Source: DTU013 sp964512095
GTDB taxonomy: Bacteria; Bacillota; Clostridia; Acetivibrionales; DTU013
DNA length: 64,000 nucleotides
Assembly: GCA_964512095.1 (NCBI GenBank)
Contig: CAZEIH010000002.1
Span: forward strand, 152,435 to 216,434
Direction: 5' to 3'
The stretch's first letter is position 1, and every line of letters starts with the position of its first letter. Both the position numbers and the translations under genes were made by a program. Positions 45,601-52,403 of this stretch are shown one piece after another. The notes beneath the pieces were generated by a model. That model had not been told where the DNA came from and searched no databases. It was given only the letters and a program-made list of their open reading frames with translations.

Positions 45601-46142
45601 CCCCTGACCGCGAACTGTCCCTTCCTCTCCACTGACTCGACTCTTTCATACGCAGATACCACTAGTCTTTGTACAAGCTGCTCCATATCAATCCGAGTGT
45701 TTTCATCGATTTCTATCACATGCTGTCTAAATACTTCCGGTCTGATTAGCTTATGAGAAAGTGCTTCTATTGATGTTACAACAAAGCCATATTCACCCCT
45801 ACTTATCCTGTCAAGAGCTGCTATCCTCTGATATACGGTTTCGTAGCTCTTGGCCTCCACATCATATAGCATTATTTCTTTTGTTGGGAAAAAAACAACA
45901 TCCTCACCCATGAAAAAGGAGAGGTCCTCATAAAATCTTCTGGCTTGCATCTCGTTGAACGCAACAAAAATACCCTTCTGCCTGCAGTGGCTGCAAAGGG
46001 TATATGAAATATGAGCCTTCTGTGATTCAGAGGGTCCTGCGATACTAACTGGCCTAGAATAATTCCGGACCGATGACAGAATATCCCGATATTCATCTAG
46101 CTCTAATAACGGATCAGCATAATTTATCATAAAACTTTCCAA
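42633..46142 (-). CDS. mfd: Transcription-repair coupling factor Mfd
   Basis: 1169 residues, full length. The UvrB-like N-terminal part includes VRGGIMDIFPVNSDNALRLEFFGDDIDSLR (about residues 178-207); the CarD-like RNA polymerase interaction domain has DYVVHQSHGIGQYVGIEKL; the translocase motor has LLCGDVGYGKTEVAIRAIFKA and LLVIDEEQRFGVQHKERL with TATPIPRTLHMSL and QLRGRVGRS. It removes stalled RNA polymerase and recruits UvrA. Start from ATG 46142; pth lies 49 bases upstream in the same direction. Confidence 0.98.
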   Translation of the reverse strand: MESFMINYADPLLELDEYRDILSSVRNYSRPVSIAGPSESQKAHISYTLCSHCRQKGIFVAFNEMQARRFYEDLSFFMGEDVVFFPTKEIMLYDVEAKSYETVYQRIAALDRISRGEYGFVVTSIEALSHKLIRPEVFRQHVIEIDENTRIDMEQLVQRLVVSAYERVESVERKGQFAVRGGIMDIFPVNSDNALRLEFFGDDIDSLRWFDVNTQRSIQQLEKARILPAREMIFDQARKNQILKAVKSDLMATGKKNHSLSQKIEADMERFKEVWYFPGIDRYISYIADQPALMTDYAVEDSIVLMDEPVRQEQRIENLLLEHTEICKALIEKGMLLPQSIEMFFDYQAVFKGIVKKTTIYLNTVNPDSIASENSWKYSIPCRIIGSFQGSMELLAENMTVWKQRKYRILLLSGTRGRGERLRESLCDKGIEAVYIDQIQEQVQPGQLVITRGSLNKGFEYPSIGFVVISDKEVFGQDRKKTVKGSRKHKGRPISFFSELDISDYVVHQSHGIGQYVGIEKLTVEGIKKDYLKIRYQEGAFLYIPTNQMDLIQKYIGSEGKQPKVSKLGGADWSKAKNRVKESLRELAAELIKLYAKRSAVIGFKYSKDTVWQKQFEEQFPYEETEDQLKCIEEIKEDMESGKVMDRLLCGDVGYGKTEVAIRAIFKAAVDGKQTAYLVPTTVLAQQQYNNFLERLRDFPVKVEMVSRFRSQSEQKRILKEVKAGNVDVLVGTHRLLQKDIHFKELGLLVIDEEQRFGVQHKERLKNMATGVDVLTLTATPIPRTLHMSLSGIRDISIIEDPPEERYPVQTYVMEYNRDVIKEAIIREIGRNGQVFYLYNRVRTIDIRAAEIQALIPDAKVAVAHGQMSERQLEDIMVSFIKCEFDVLVCTTIIESGLDMPNVNTIIVEDADRMGLAQLYQLRGRVGRSNRLAYAYITYKKDKIVSEIAEKRLQAIKEFTELGSGFKIAMRDMEIRGAGNLLGPEQHGHMESVGYDMYCRLLDEAVRELKGEPLRKDDVETSIDLNVNAYIDDSYIGVENKKIEMYKKIAAIQNENDAIDIEDELTDRYGDTPKAVRNLVQIALIKVLARSLGFSAVSEKNETIIFSMSDAKKINFQAIAKAAEKYKRQLLFNAGAAPYLVYRIPPGRGDGKLDNIKILLQDLKSFEVG

Positions 46143-46191
46143 GTCTTGTTACCCAATCCTTTAATCACAATTTAAGTCAATATGGTTCTCT

Positions 46192-46806
46192 CTAATCACC
46201 CCTAGGGGATTCACTAGGCTGATGGCATGGTTTTCCCGCATCGTTATAATTGTTCATTGCCGCTGTCACACCCTTAGCAACAATATGGGCTGCTGCTTCG
46301 GCGGCTCTTTCGGTGCTTTTCCCTAACACCGGAATCTCCTCAGGGCTGAGGCGGCCAAGAACGTAGTCAGCAAGCTCCCATCCTTCAGGTGCTTTACCGA
46401 TACCAATTCTGATTCTTGGAAAGCCATCAGATTGGAGCTGATATATCACCGATCTCATACCATTATGAGTCCCAGAGCTGCCCTTGGAACGTATTCTCAA
46501 AGCTCCAACAGGTAAATCCACATCATCATATATTACTATAAGGTTTTCCACTGGCACCTTGTACCACTGAACAATATCCCTTATACTTTCACCGCTAAGG
46601 TTCATAAAGGTCTGGGGCTTTACGAGCAAAACTTTTTCTCCATTTATTAGTCCATCTCCGGTCAACGCCTTATTCTTTAGCCGGTTTACCTTGATTCCAT
46701 ATTTTTTTGACAGCAAGTCCACCGCCATAAAGCCTACATTATGTCTCGTGTTTTCATACTTGCTTCCCGGATTGCCCAGACCTGCTATAATAGTCAATTT
46801 TTCCAA
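46192..46806 (-). CDS. pth: Peptidyl-tRNA hydrolase
   Basis: 204 residues with AGLGNPGSKYENTRHNVGFMAVD (the catalytic His is in RHNVG), KPQTFMNLSGESI and IYDDVDLPVGALRIRSKGSSGTHNGM. It recycles peptidyl-tRNA. The proline-rich tail of about 15 residues is not conserved. It sits between prs and mfd, the usual Firmicutes order. Confidence 0.97.
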   Translation of the reverse strand: MEKLTIIAGLGNPGSKYENTRHNVGFMAVDLLSKKYGIKVNRLKNKALTGDGLINGEKVLLVKPQTFMNLSGESIRDIVQWYKVPVENLIVIYDDVDLPVGALRIRSKGSSGTHNGMRSVIYQLQSDGFPRIRIGIGKAPEGWELADYVLGRLSPEEIPVLGKSTERAAEAAAHIVAKGVTAAMNNYNDAGKPCHQPSESPRGD

Positions 46807-46825
46807 TACAGTACCCCCGGAACGA

Positions 46826-47788
46826 TTATTCCTTCTGCGTGAAAATCGAGCTTATGGAAATATCTCCATAGATTCGTTCGATAGCCTCAGCAAAAATTGA
46901 AGCAATGGAGAGGGCTGTTATTTTTCGTGTGGGCTTTCCTTTAGGCATGGGTATGGTATTAAGAGTGACAAGCTCTTTGATGCAGGATTCTTCTATCCTT
47001 TCACAGGCCGGGCCCGAAAGCACACCGTGAGTACAGCAAGCATATACTTCCTTTGCACCCATTTCCATCAGAGCATTTGCTCCATTTACAATTGTGCCTG
47101 CCGTATCAATCAAATCGTCTATAAGCACAACTTTCCTGTTATTGACATCGCCGACTATGTTCATTATCTCGCTCACATTTGCCTTAGGCCTTCTCTTATC
47201 GATAATTGCGATAGGAATATCCAGCCATTCAGCAAACTTTCTTGTTCGGGTAACGCTTCCGACATCCGGCGAAACAGCTACCACATCGCTACTATCACCG
47301 AATTTTTCCTGGAAATACCCTGCCATCACCGGAACTCCTAGCAGGTGATCCACTGGAATATCAAAAAATCCCTGAAGCTGCGGAGTATGCAAATCCATTG
47401 TCAAAATCCTATCCGCCCCGGCTGTGGTTATGAGGTTTGCTACAAGCTTTGCCGATATCGGATCTCTCGCCTTTGCCTTCCTATCCTGACGAGCATACCC
47501 AAAGTAAGGCATAACTGCTGTTATCCGTCCGGCTGAAGCCCTTCGGAGAGCATCAATTATTATCAATAACTCAATTAGGTTGTCATTGACAGGCGTACAG
47601 GTTGACTGTATTACAAAAACATCAGATCCTCTAACGACTTCCCCAATATTAATAGCGGACTCACCATCACTGAATTTGCCAACAGTGGCCATACCAAGCG
47701 GTAGACCGATTTTTTCAGCGATTTCTTCCGCAAGCTTTCTGTTGGAATTACCACTGAAAATTTTTATGTCCTTGCCATGCAGATTCAT
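46826..47788 (-). CDS. prs: Ribose-phosphate pyrophosphokinase
   Basis: 320 residues. KIFSGNSNRKLAEEIAEKIG, the catalytic loop YFGYARQDRKAKARDPISAK, DLHTPQLQGFFDIPVDHL and the PRPP site VVLIDDLIDTAGTIVNGA are all present. It makes PRPP, used by hpt in this window and by nucleotide synthesis generally. It follows the uridylyltransferase gene by 56 bases. Confidence 0.98.
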   Translation of the reverse strand: MNLHGKDIKIFSGNSNRKLAEEIAEKIGLPLGMATVGKFSDGESAINIGEVVRGSDVFVIQSTCTPVNDNLIELLIIIDALRRASAGRITAVMPYFGYARQDRKAKARDPISAKLVANLITTAGADRILTMDLHTPQLQGFFDIPVDHLLGVPVMAGYFQEKFGDSSDVVAVSPDVGSVTRTRKFAEWLDIPIAIIDKRRPKANVSEIMNIVGDVNNRKVVLIDDLIDTAGTIVNGANALMEMGAKEVYACCTHGVLSGPACERIEESCIKELVTLNTIPMPKGKPTRKITALSIASIFAEAIERIYGDISISSIFTQKE

Positions 47789-47844
47789 ATCGATACTCCT
47801 TTAATTATTATGATGTTCAAAACAATATTATTTATTTTTTACTG

Positions 47845-48594
47845 CTATATCATGCCACCTGCATCTAACCTTTTCTCAATTATTGATGCCACCTGCTTCA
47901 GCTGAGTTTTGTCGTTTACTCCTAGTACATCTTCACTATCCTGTGTTTTGAATATTCCCACCTTATAGCCCTTTGAAAGCATTATTTCCAGGGTGTCAGT
48001 GAGATAATATTCCCCCTGGTCATTATCATTGCCAAGTAGTTCAAGTGCTTGGGCTAGTTCTTCTGCCGAGAACATATACATACCTGAGTTTATTTCTGTG
48101 ATTGTTCTCTCCTCATCATTGGTGTCACGGTGCTCAACAATTCTCTTGAAGCAGCCCTCTTTATCCCTTACTATACGACCATATCCTTCGGGATTCTCCA
48201 CCTCTGCAGAAATCACAACAGCATGTAATTTCTCATTTATCATGTGTTTTATTGAGTTTTTTATTGTTGTTGTGGATATCAAAGGAGTGTCTCCATATAA
48301 TATGAGGATATACCCTCCGCCTTCCATATAGCGGCGTGCCTGCATTACGGCATGGCCAGTACCAAGGCGCTGCTCCTGTAGCACAAATTCCACCCGGTCG
48401 CCCATGTACTCTACTACCTGTTCAGCCTTGTGCCCTACAATAGCTACACATTTCTCGACCCCTGCATTCCGGGCAGCTTCATATACCCATTCAATCATTG
48501 CTTTGCCACAAACCTTATGAAGCACCTTTGCCTTTTCTGATTTCATCCTTTTACCCTCGCCGGCAGCAAGGATAAGTGCTGTTATATTTATCAT
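47845..48594 (-). CDS. glmU: UDP-GlcNAc pyrophosphorylase domain (GlmU lacking its acetyltransferase half)
   Basis: 249 residues, whereas GlmU is normally about 450. The uridylyltransferase half is intact: LILAAGEGKRMKSEKAKVLHK, EQRLGTGHAVMQA, LYGDTPLI, NPEGYGRIVRD, TEINSGMYMF and GVNDKTQLKQV. The protein ends exactly where the left-handed beta-helix acetyltransferase would begin, and only 56 bases separate it from prs, so this is not a frameshifted long form. Glucosamine-1-phosphate acetylation must be done by another protein. The gene order with prs and spoVG is that of glmU. Confidence 0.85.
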   Translation of the reverse strand: MINITALILAAGEGKRMKSEKAKVLHKVCGKAMIEWVYEAARNAGVEKCVAIVGHKAEQVVEYMGDRVEFVLQEQRLGTGHAVMQARRYMEGGGYILILYGDTPLISTTTIKNSIKHMINEKLHAVVISAEVENPEGYGRIVRDKEGCFKRIVEHRDTNDEERTITEINSGMYMFSAEELAQALELLGNDNDQGEYYLTDTLEIMLSKGYKVGIFKTQDSEDVLGVNDKTQLKQVASIIEKRLDAGGMI

Positions 48595-48750
48595 TGTATG
48601 CGATTCCTTTCAAGTTTCGCATATATTATTACACTTTTTATGTTTTATTTCAACTCTATAGCCCATCGCCACCAAAGAAAGTTTTTAGTTTATAGAAAAA
48701 TCACCCGTTCTGTGCGTTTTTCAACAATGCGGCTCATTTTTAAGCATAAC

Positions 48751-48781
48751 AAAAAGACACTTCTGCTAAAAGTGCCTTTTT
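48751..48781. terminator. Terminator of spoVG
   Basis: AAAAAGACACT (48751-48761) pairs with AGTGCCTTTTT (48771-48781) with one mismatch region, a few bases past the spoVG stop; near symmetric. Confidence 0.85.
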
Positions 48782-48784
48782 GTT

Positions 48785-49051
48785 TTATTCTTCAGATGTT
48801 GTTGTCGAAACATATTTGTCAAGTATAGCTTTCTGAATTTTATCTCGTGTGACAGCATTAATCGGGTGTGCGATATCCTTGAATTCCCCGTCTGGAGTCT
48901 TCCTGCTGGGCATCGCTATAAAAAGTCCGCTTTGGCTTTCTATAACCTTGATATCATGCACGACGAACTCATTATCAAAGGTTACTGAAACCACCGCCTT
49001 CATTTTGCCCTCAACATCGATTTTTCTAATGCGGACATCTGTGATTTCCAT
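48785..49051 (-). CDS. spoVG: Septation regulator SpoVG
   Basis: 88 residues from ATG 49051 (AAGGTGG upstream; TTG 49072 is in frame but unlikely). MEITDVRIRKIDVEGKMKAV, GLFIAMPSRKTPDGEFKDIAHPIN and the final KAILDKY are typical. It is an RNA/DNA-binding regulator with roles in septation, sporulation and envelope functions. A perfect sigma-H promoter and its own terminator mark it as a single-gene unit. Confidence 0.97.
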   Translation of the reverse strand: MEITDVRIRKIDVEGKMKAVVSVTFDNEFVVHDIKVIESQSGLFIAMPSRKTPDGEFKDIAHPINAVTRDKIQKAILDKYVSTTTSEE

Positions 49052-49089
49052 TTTTGCTACCACCTTTCCCAAAAAATTGTGTACTTTAT

Positions 49090-49118
49090 ATATTCTATAT
49101 AAAGTAACATATTCCTTC
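49090..49118 (-). promoter_or_regulatory. Sigma-H promoter of spoVG
   Basis: GAAGGAATA (49110-49118), 11 bases, ATAGAATAT (49090-49098) on the minus strand. This fits RnAGGAwww-N11/12-RnnGAATww at every position, as in Bacillus subtilis spoVG, and predicts a leader of about 30 bases. Confidence 0.85.
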
Positions 49119-49183
49119 TTATTATTTGGTTTTTTTGTTATGTAGCACCTAAAGGTCTCTACATATCAACTAGAAAGCACTAC

Positions 49184-49255
49184 TTCTCCGCTCTCCACCT
49201 AACCTTCATTCATCGCCGTCCTATAGAGGTCAGCGTCTTCTGATGGCATAGATAA
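49184..49255 (+). repeat. Dispersed structured repeat, 3' two thirds (copy b)
   Basis: Contains CTCCACCTAACCTTCATT, CATCGCCGTCCTATAGAGGT and CAGCGTCTTCTGATGGCATA in sequence. The main stem is weakened by a GAC-to-GTC change, and the 5' third is absent or unrecognisable. It lies in the divergent spoVG-murC gap, which otherwise holds the spoVG promoter and no gene. Confidence 0.75.
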
Positions 49256-49448
49256 AATCAGAAATCTTCTATCATACAAATACAAGTCACTGGAATATAA
49301 TCAATTAAGCGTTTATCTCAAAAACATACTTAATGGCATATTATATGAGATAACTGTCAATGCTCACAATATATGCTGTTCTGTTTTACATTTATAAATA
49401 ATTATTGTATGATTTAAATATCAAGAAATGGGCAAGGAGTGTTTTAAT

Positions 49449-50858
49449 TTGCTGACAGACGGACTTTTAAGTACTGATAAAATAAAGAGGGTACATCTGA
49501 CAGGCATCGGCGGCATTAGCATGAGCGGTCTGGCCGAAATACTTACAGATTTAGGCTACATAGTGACCGGTTCAGATGTGAAGCCCTCCTCTATATTACA
49601 AAAGCTTGACAAAATGGGCATTGAAATAACTATCGGGCATTATGCAGAAAGCGTCTTAGGCTCTGATTTACTTGTATATACAGCTGCAGTTAAAGCAGAC
49701 AATCCGGAGCTTCTCGCAGCAGTTAAGGCAGGTACCCCCTGTATAGACAGGGCCACACTGCTTGGCGAAATAATGAAGAAATTCCCTCGGAGTATTGCTG
49801 TATCAGGTACTCATGGCAAAACCACTACTACCTCAATGATATCGATGATAATGCTTGAAGAAGGCCTCGACCCAACTATTCATATAGGCGGCGAGCTTGC
49901 TGCTATAGGAGGCACAACAAGAATCGGTAAAAGTGAGTTTTTTATAGCTGAAGCCTGCGAATATACCGGCAGCTTTCTCAAATTCCACCCAAGGCTGGAG
50001 GTTATATTAAACATTGAGTTTGACCATGCCGATTATTTTAGGGATATTGATGATGTCAGAAATACATTCCACAAATTTGCATCTCTCGTTCCAGAGGACG
50101 GGTGTATAGTTGCAAATGCAGATGATAGCGATGTAATGGGCATAATAGATGGTATTCCATGCAGCAAGGTAACCTACGGGCTCACGAGCAGTGAATGTAC
50201 CTGGCACGCTGCCGATATCACCTTTGATGAAATGGGCTATGCTTCATATACACTTCTTTATCACGGCGAACCTGTTCTGGATGTAAAACTAAAGGTGCCT
50301 GGGACACACAATGTAAGTAACTCCCTTGCGGCAATTGCAGCGTGCAGCTTCATGGGCTGCAGTCCCGCAGCAGCAGCCAGGGCGTTACAGAAATTTGATG
50401 GGACCTGCAGAAGGTTTGAGATAAAAGGTGTCAGTGAAGGTATTACAGTAGTCGATGACTATGCCCACCATCCATCGGAAATTGCAGCCACTTTAAAGGC
50501 TGCATATAATATCAGACATGCACGTATTTGGTGTGTGTTCCAGCCTCATACCTATTCCCGGACAAAGAGCCTGATGGATAGCTTCACCACATCCTTTGAC
50601 AAAGCTGATGTGGTTATACTGACAGACATCTATGCCGCACGAGAGGCTGATAATGGTGAGGTAAGCTCTTCCATGCTTGCTGACAGGATAACCCGGTCTG
50701 GCAAAAAGGTGATATACATAAAGGATTTTGACAGCATAGTTGAATATCTGGATAAAAATGCTCAATCCGGAGATATCATTATCACCATGGGCGCTGGAGA
50801 TGTATATAAGATTGGTGATATGTTTCTTGAAGCAAGAAAAAAGCTGGCAGTCAGCTAA
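49449..50858 (+). CDS. murC: UDP-N-acetylmuramate-L-alanine ligase
   Basis: 469 residues from TTG 49449, which has AAGGAG 9 bases upstream; ATG 49428 is in frame and gives 476 residues but has no ribosome site. VHLTGIGGISMSGLAEIL binds the UDP-sugar, AVSGTHGKTTTTSMI is the ATP loop, and later DHADYFRDIDD and VDDYAHHPSEIAATL are conserved in MurC. It adds L-alanine to UDP-MurNAc. It is transcribed alone, away from the rest of the mur genes. Confidence 0.96.
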   Translation: MLTDGLLSTDKIKRVHLTGIGGISMSGLAEILTDLGYIVTGSDVKPSSILQKLDKMGIEITIGHYAESVLGSDLLVYTAAVKADNPELLAAVKAGTPCIDRATLLGEIMKKFPRSIAVSGTHGKTTTTSMISMIMLEEGLDPTIHIGGELAAIGGTTRIGKSEFFIAEACEYTGSFLKFHPRLEVILNIEFDHADYFRDIDDVRNTFHKFASLVPEDGCIVANADDSDVMGIIDGIPCSKVTYGLTSSECTWHAADITFDEMGYASYTLLYHGEPVLDVKLKVPGTHNVSNSLAAIAACSFMGCSPAAAARALQKFDGTCRRFEIKGVSEGITVVDDYAHHPSEIAATLKAAYNIRHARIWCVFQPHTYSRTKSLMDSFTTSFDKADVVILTDIYAAREADNGEVSSSMLADRITRSGKKVIYIKDFDSIVEYLDKNAQSGDIIITMGAGDVYKIGDMFLEARKKLAVS

Positions 50859-50874
50859 AATATCATAGATAAAT

Positions 50875-50975
50875 AGCTTCGCTCAAGGAGTCAGGTGGAG
50901 AGTGAACTCCTCCTGACCATTCATCGCCGACCTGCCGACCTATAGAGGTCAGTATCTTCTAAAGACATAGAGAAA
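50875..50975 (+). repeat. Dispersed structured repeat (copy c)
   Basis: From AGCTTCGCTCAAGGAGTCAG to GACATAGAGAAAA. It carries the first hairpin in degraded form and the main stem with an inner duplication (GCCGACCTGCCGACC). It lies between the convergent ends of murC and fabZ. Confidence 0.85.
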
Positions 50976-51020
50976 AGAGACTATCTCAAAACCGGAAATC
51001 CTGGCTAAGAATCATGGATG

Positions 51021-51473
51021 TCATTTCTTCACAGAAGTCATTGCAAAGCGGATTTCTCCCACAGCAGCAACCTTCTCATCAACTGTAGCCTTGACCTTTG
51101 CTTTAACTATTCCCATTTTGGATGATAATATCTCAGCCTCAAGGCGAAGTGTATCTCCAGGCATAACCTGCTTTTTGAACTTCATTCCATCTATGCTTGC
51201 GAATACACCTAGCTTTGCTTCACCGTCCCCATCCTCTACTTGAGCCGCTTCAGCGTTTACAGCGATCCCAGCTGTTTGGGCTAATGCTTCTACTATAAGT
51301 ACCCCTGGCATAATAGGATACTCAGGGAAATGCCCCTGAAAAAAGGGCTCATTAGTAGTCACATTCTTTATTCCCACTACCCTTTTTCCAGGATCAATTT
51401 CGATAACCTTATCCACTAGTAGGAATGGGTACCTGTGGGGTATTATCTTCCTGATTTCAATATTTGTCAGCAT
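51021..51473 (-). CDS. fabZ: 3-hydroxyacyl-ACP dehydratase FabZ
   Basis: 150 residues, normal length. IIPHRYPFLLVDKVIEID opens it, and the catalytic pair is visible in FFQGHFPEYPIMPGVLIVEALAQ (His and Glu). It dehydrates 3-hydroxyacyl-ACP in fatty-acid synthesis. It lies apart from a fab operon, after the YfbR-like gene by 29 bases. Confidence 0.96.
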   Translation of the reverse strand: MLTNIEIRKIIPHRYPFLLVDKVIEIDPGKRVVGIKNVTTNEPFFQGHFPEYPIMPGVLIVEALAQTAGIAVNAEAAQVEDGDGEAKLGVFASIDGMKFKKQVMPGDTLRLEAEILSSKMGIVKAKVKATVDEKVAAVGEIRFAMTSVKK

Positions 51474-51502
51474 ATGTACACCTCATTCATTTTATTTCCC
51501 AC

Positions 51503-52108
51503 TCACACATCATCATTGCCCAGTTCCAGGGCATGACATCCCTTTACTAGTCCCGGCAGGATTCCTTCAATAAAATACCTTGCACTGGTTAAATCAGATT
51601 CAGCCAGCATTGCCACTATGGAATGGTATTTATCAACAAATGGCTCCATATTATTCAATCTCACCTCATTAACACACTCCATAATGGCATCGATATAGTC
51701 GGCGCACTTAAGTATCTTACCCTCAAGAGTATCATCCTTGCCATCAAAAAGGATTTCCCTGTAAATGCTCTTGTAGGGCTCCTCCATGCTTATAAGTAGG
51801 TTTTCCTCTACTATCTCTCTTTCAAGCATATTAAGCATGTCTCTCAGTTTCACATTTTTATGCTTGACAGTGCTGATTATGTCGCCGGTCATAGCTTCCA
51901 CCACATCGTGATTCAGCAGCTTTTTAAACAGCCTGCTCCAATCCACTGAATGGCCATTTTCCTCCTCTATAAGGGCTAGCATCTGTCCTATTTGTGACAC
52001 AAAGAAGGAATGCTCACTGACAGTAGCTCTCTGGTGCATAAAGTCTGTGGACCACCGTCCCATATTATTCAGCTTTCGCACGGTCATAAGGTAATTGTGT
52101 AGTCCCAT
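51503..52108 (-). CDS. HD-domain phosphohydrolase, YfbR-like 5'-nucleotidase family
   Basis: 201 residues from ATG 52108 (AGAGGGGGG nine bases upstream; ATG 52117 abuts it). Metal-binding residues of the HD domain appear in ATVSEHSFFVSQIGQ (His) and KLLNHDVVEAMTGDI (His-Asp), with a later CADYIDAIMEC. YfbR-type enzymes hydrolyse dNMPs. Assignment rests on length and these motifs; a broader HD hydrolase is the alternative. Confidence 0.8.
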   Translation of the reverse strand: MGLHNYLMTVRKLNNMGRWSTDFMHQRATVSEHSFFVSQIGQMLALIEEENGHSVDWSRLFKKLLNHDVVEAMTGDIISTVKHKNVKLRDMLNMLEREIVEENLLISMEEPYKSIYREILFDGKDDTLEGKILKCADYIDAIMECVNEVRLNNMEPFVDKYHSIVAMLAESDLTSARYFIEGILPGLVKGCHALELGNDDV

Positions 52109-52194
52109 ATGAAGCATCCCCCCTCTGCAACCAAGGTAATATTAAACAATTTGAAAGTGAATTCGTATATCATTATACCAAAAGAATATGTCCA

Positions 52195-52294
52195 AATATA
52201 CCCCCTTTATGTATAAATATCCTGACAGCTTCCCGAAATCAACTAATATACCCCCTTTATGTATAAACACCCTAACAGCTTCCTGAAATCAACT
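52195..52294. repeat. 50-bp direct tandem repeat (two copies)
   Basis: Two adjacent 50-base units (52195-52244 and 52245-52294) start AATATACCCCCTTTATGTAT and end GAAATCAACT, with four differences. They lie between divergent YfbR-like and ABC-exporter genes, ending about 110 bases before the exporter start, and so could be paired regulator-binding sites or a recent slippage duplication. Confidence 0.9.
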
Positions 52295-52358
52295 GGCAGG
52301 TACGGTATTGGCGGTTTACATTAATGCAAGAATAATCATAATTGACTAGACATTCATG

Positions 52359-52368
52359 GTATAATATT
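52359..52368 (+). promoter_or_regulatory. Extended -10 promoter of the ABC exporter operon
   Basis: ATGGTATAAT lies about 38 bases before the exporter ATG, at about 52356-52365. It has the extended TGn, and no good -35 at 17 bases. The 50-bp repeats end some 60 bases upstream. Confidence 0.45.
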
Positions 52369-52403
52369 GACAAACTAAAGATGGGGTTGTTAGGAGAATA
52401 CTA

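Noticed and set aside
47789..47844. Frameshift or deletion explaining short GlmU
   Set aside because: Only 56 bases remain before prs and the N-terminal domain ends cleanly, so there is no hidden C-terminal half here.
52195..52294. Two-unit 50-bp repeat as a CRISPR remnant
   Set aside because: The units are contiguous without spacers and no cas gene is near.
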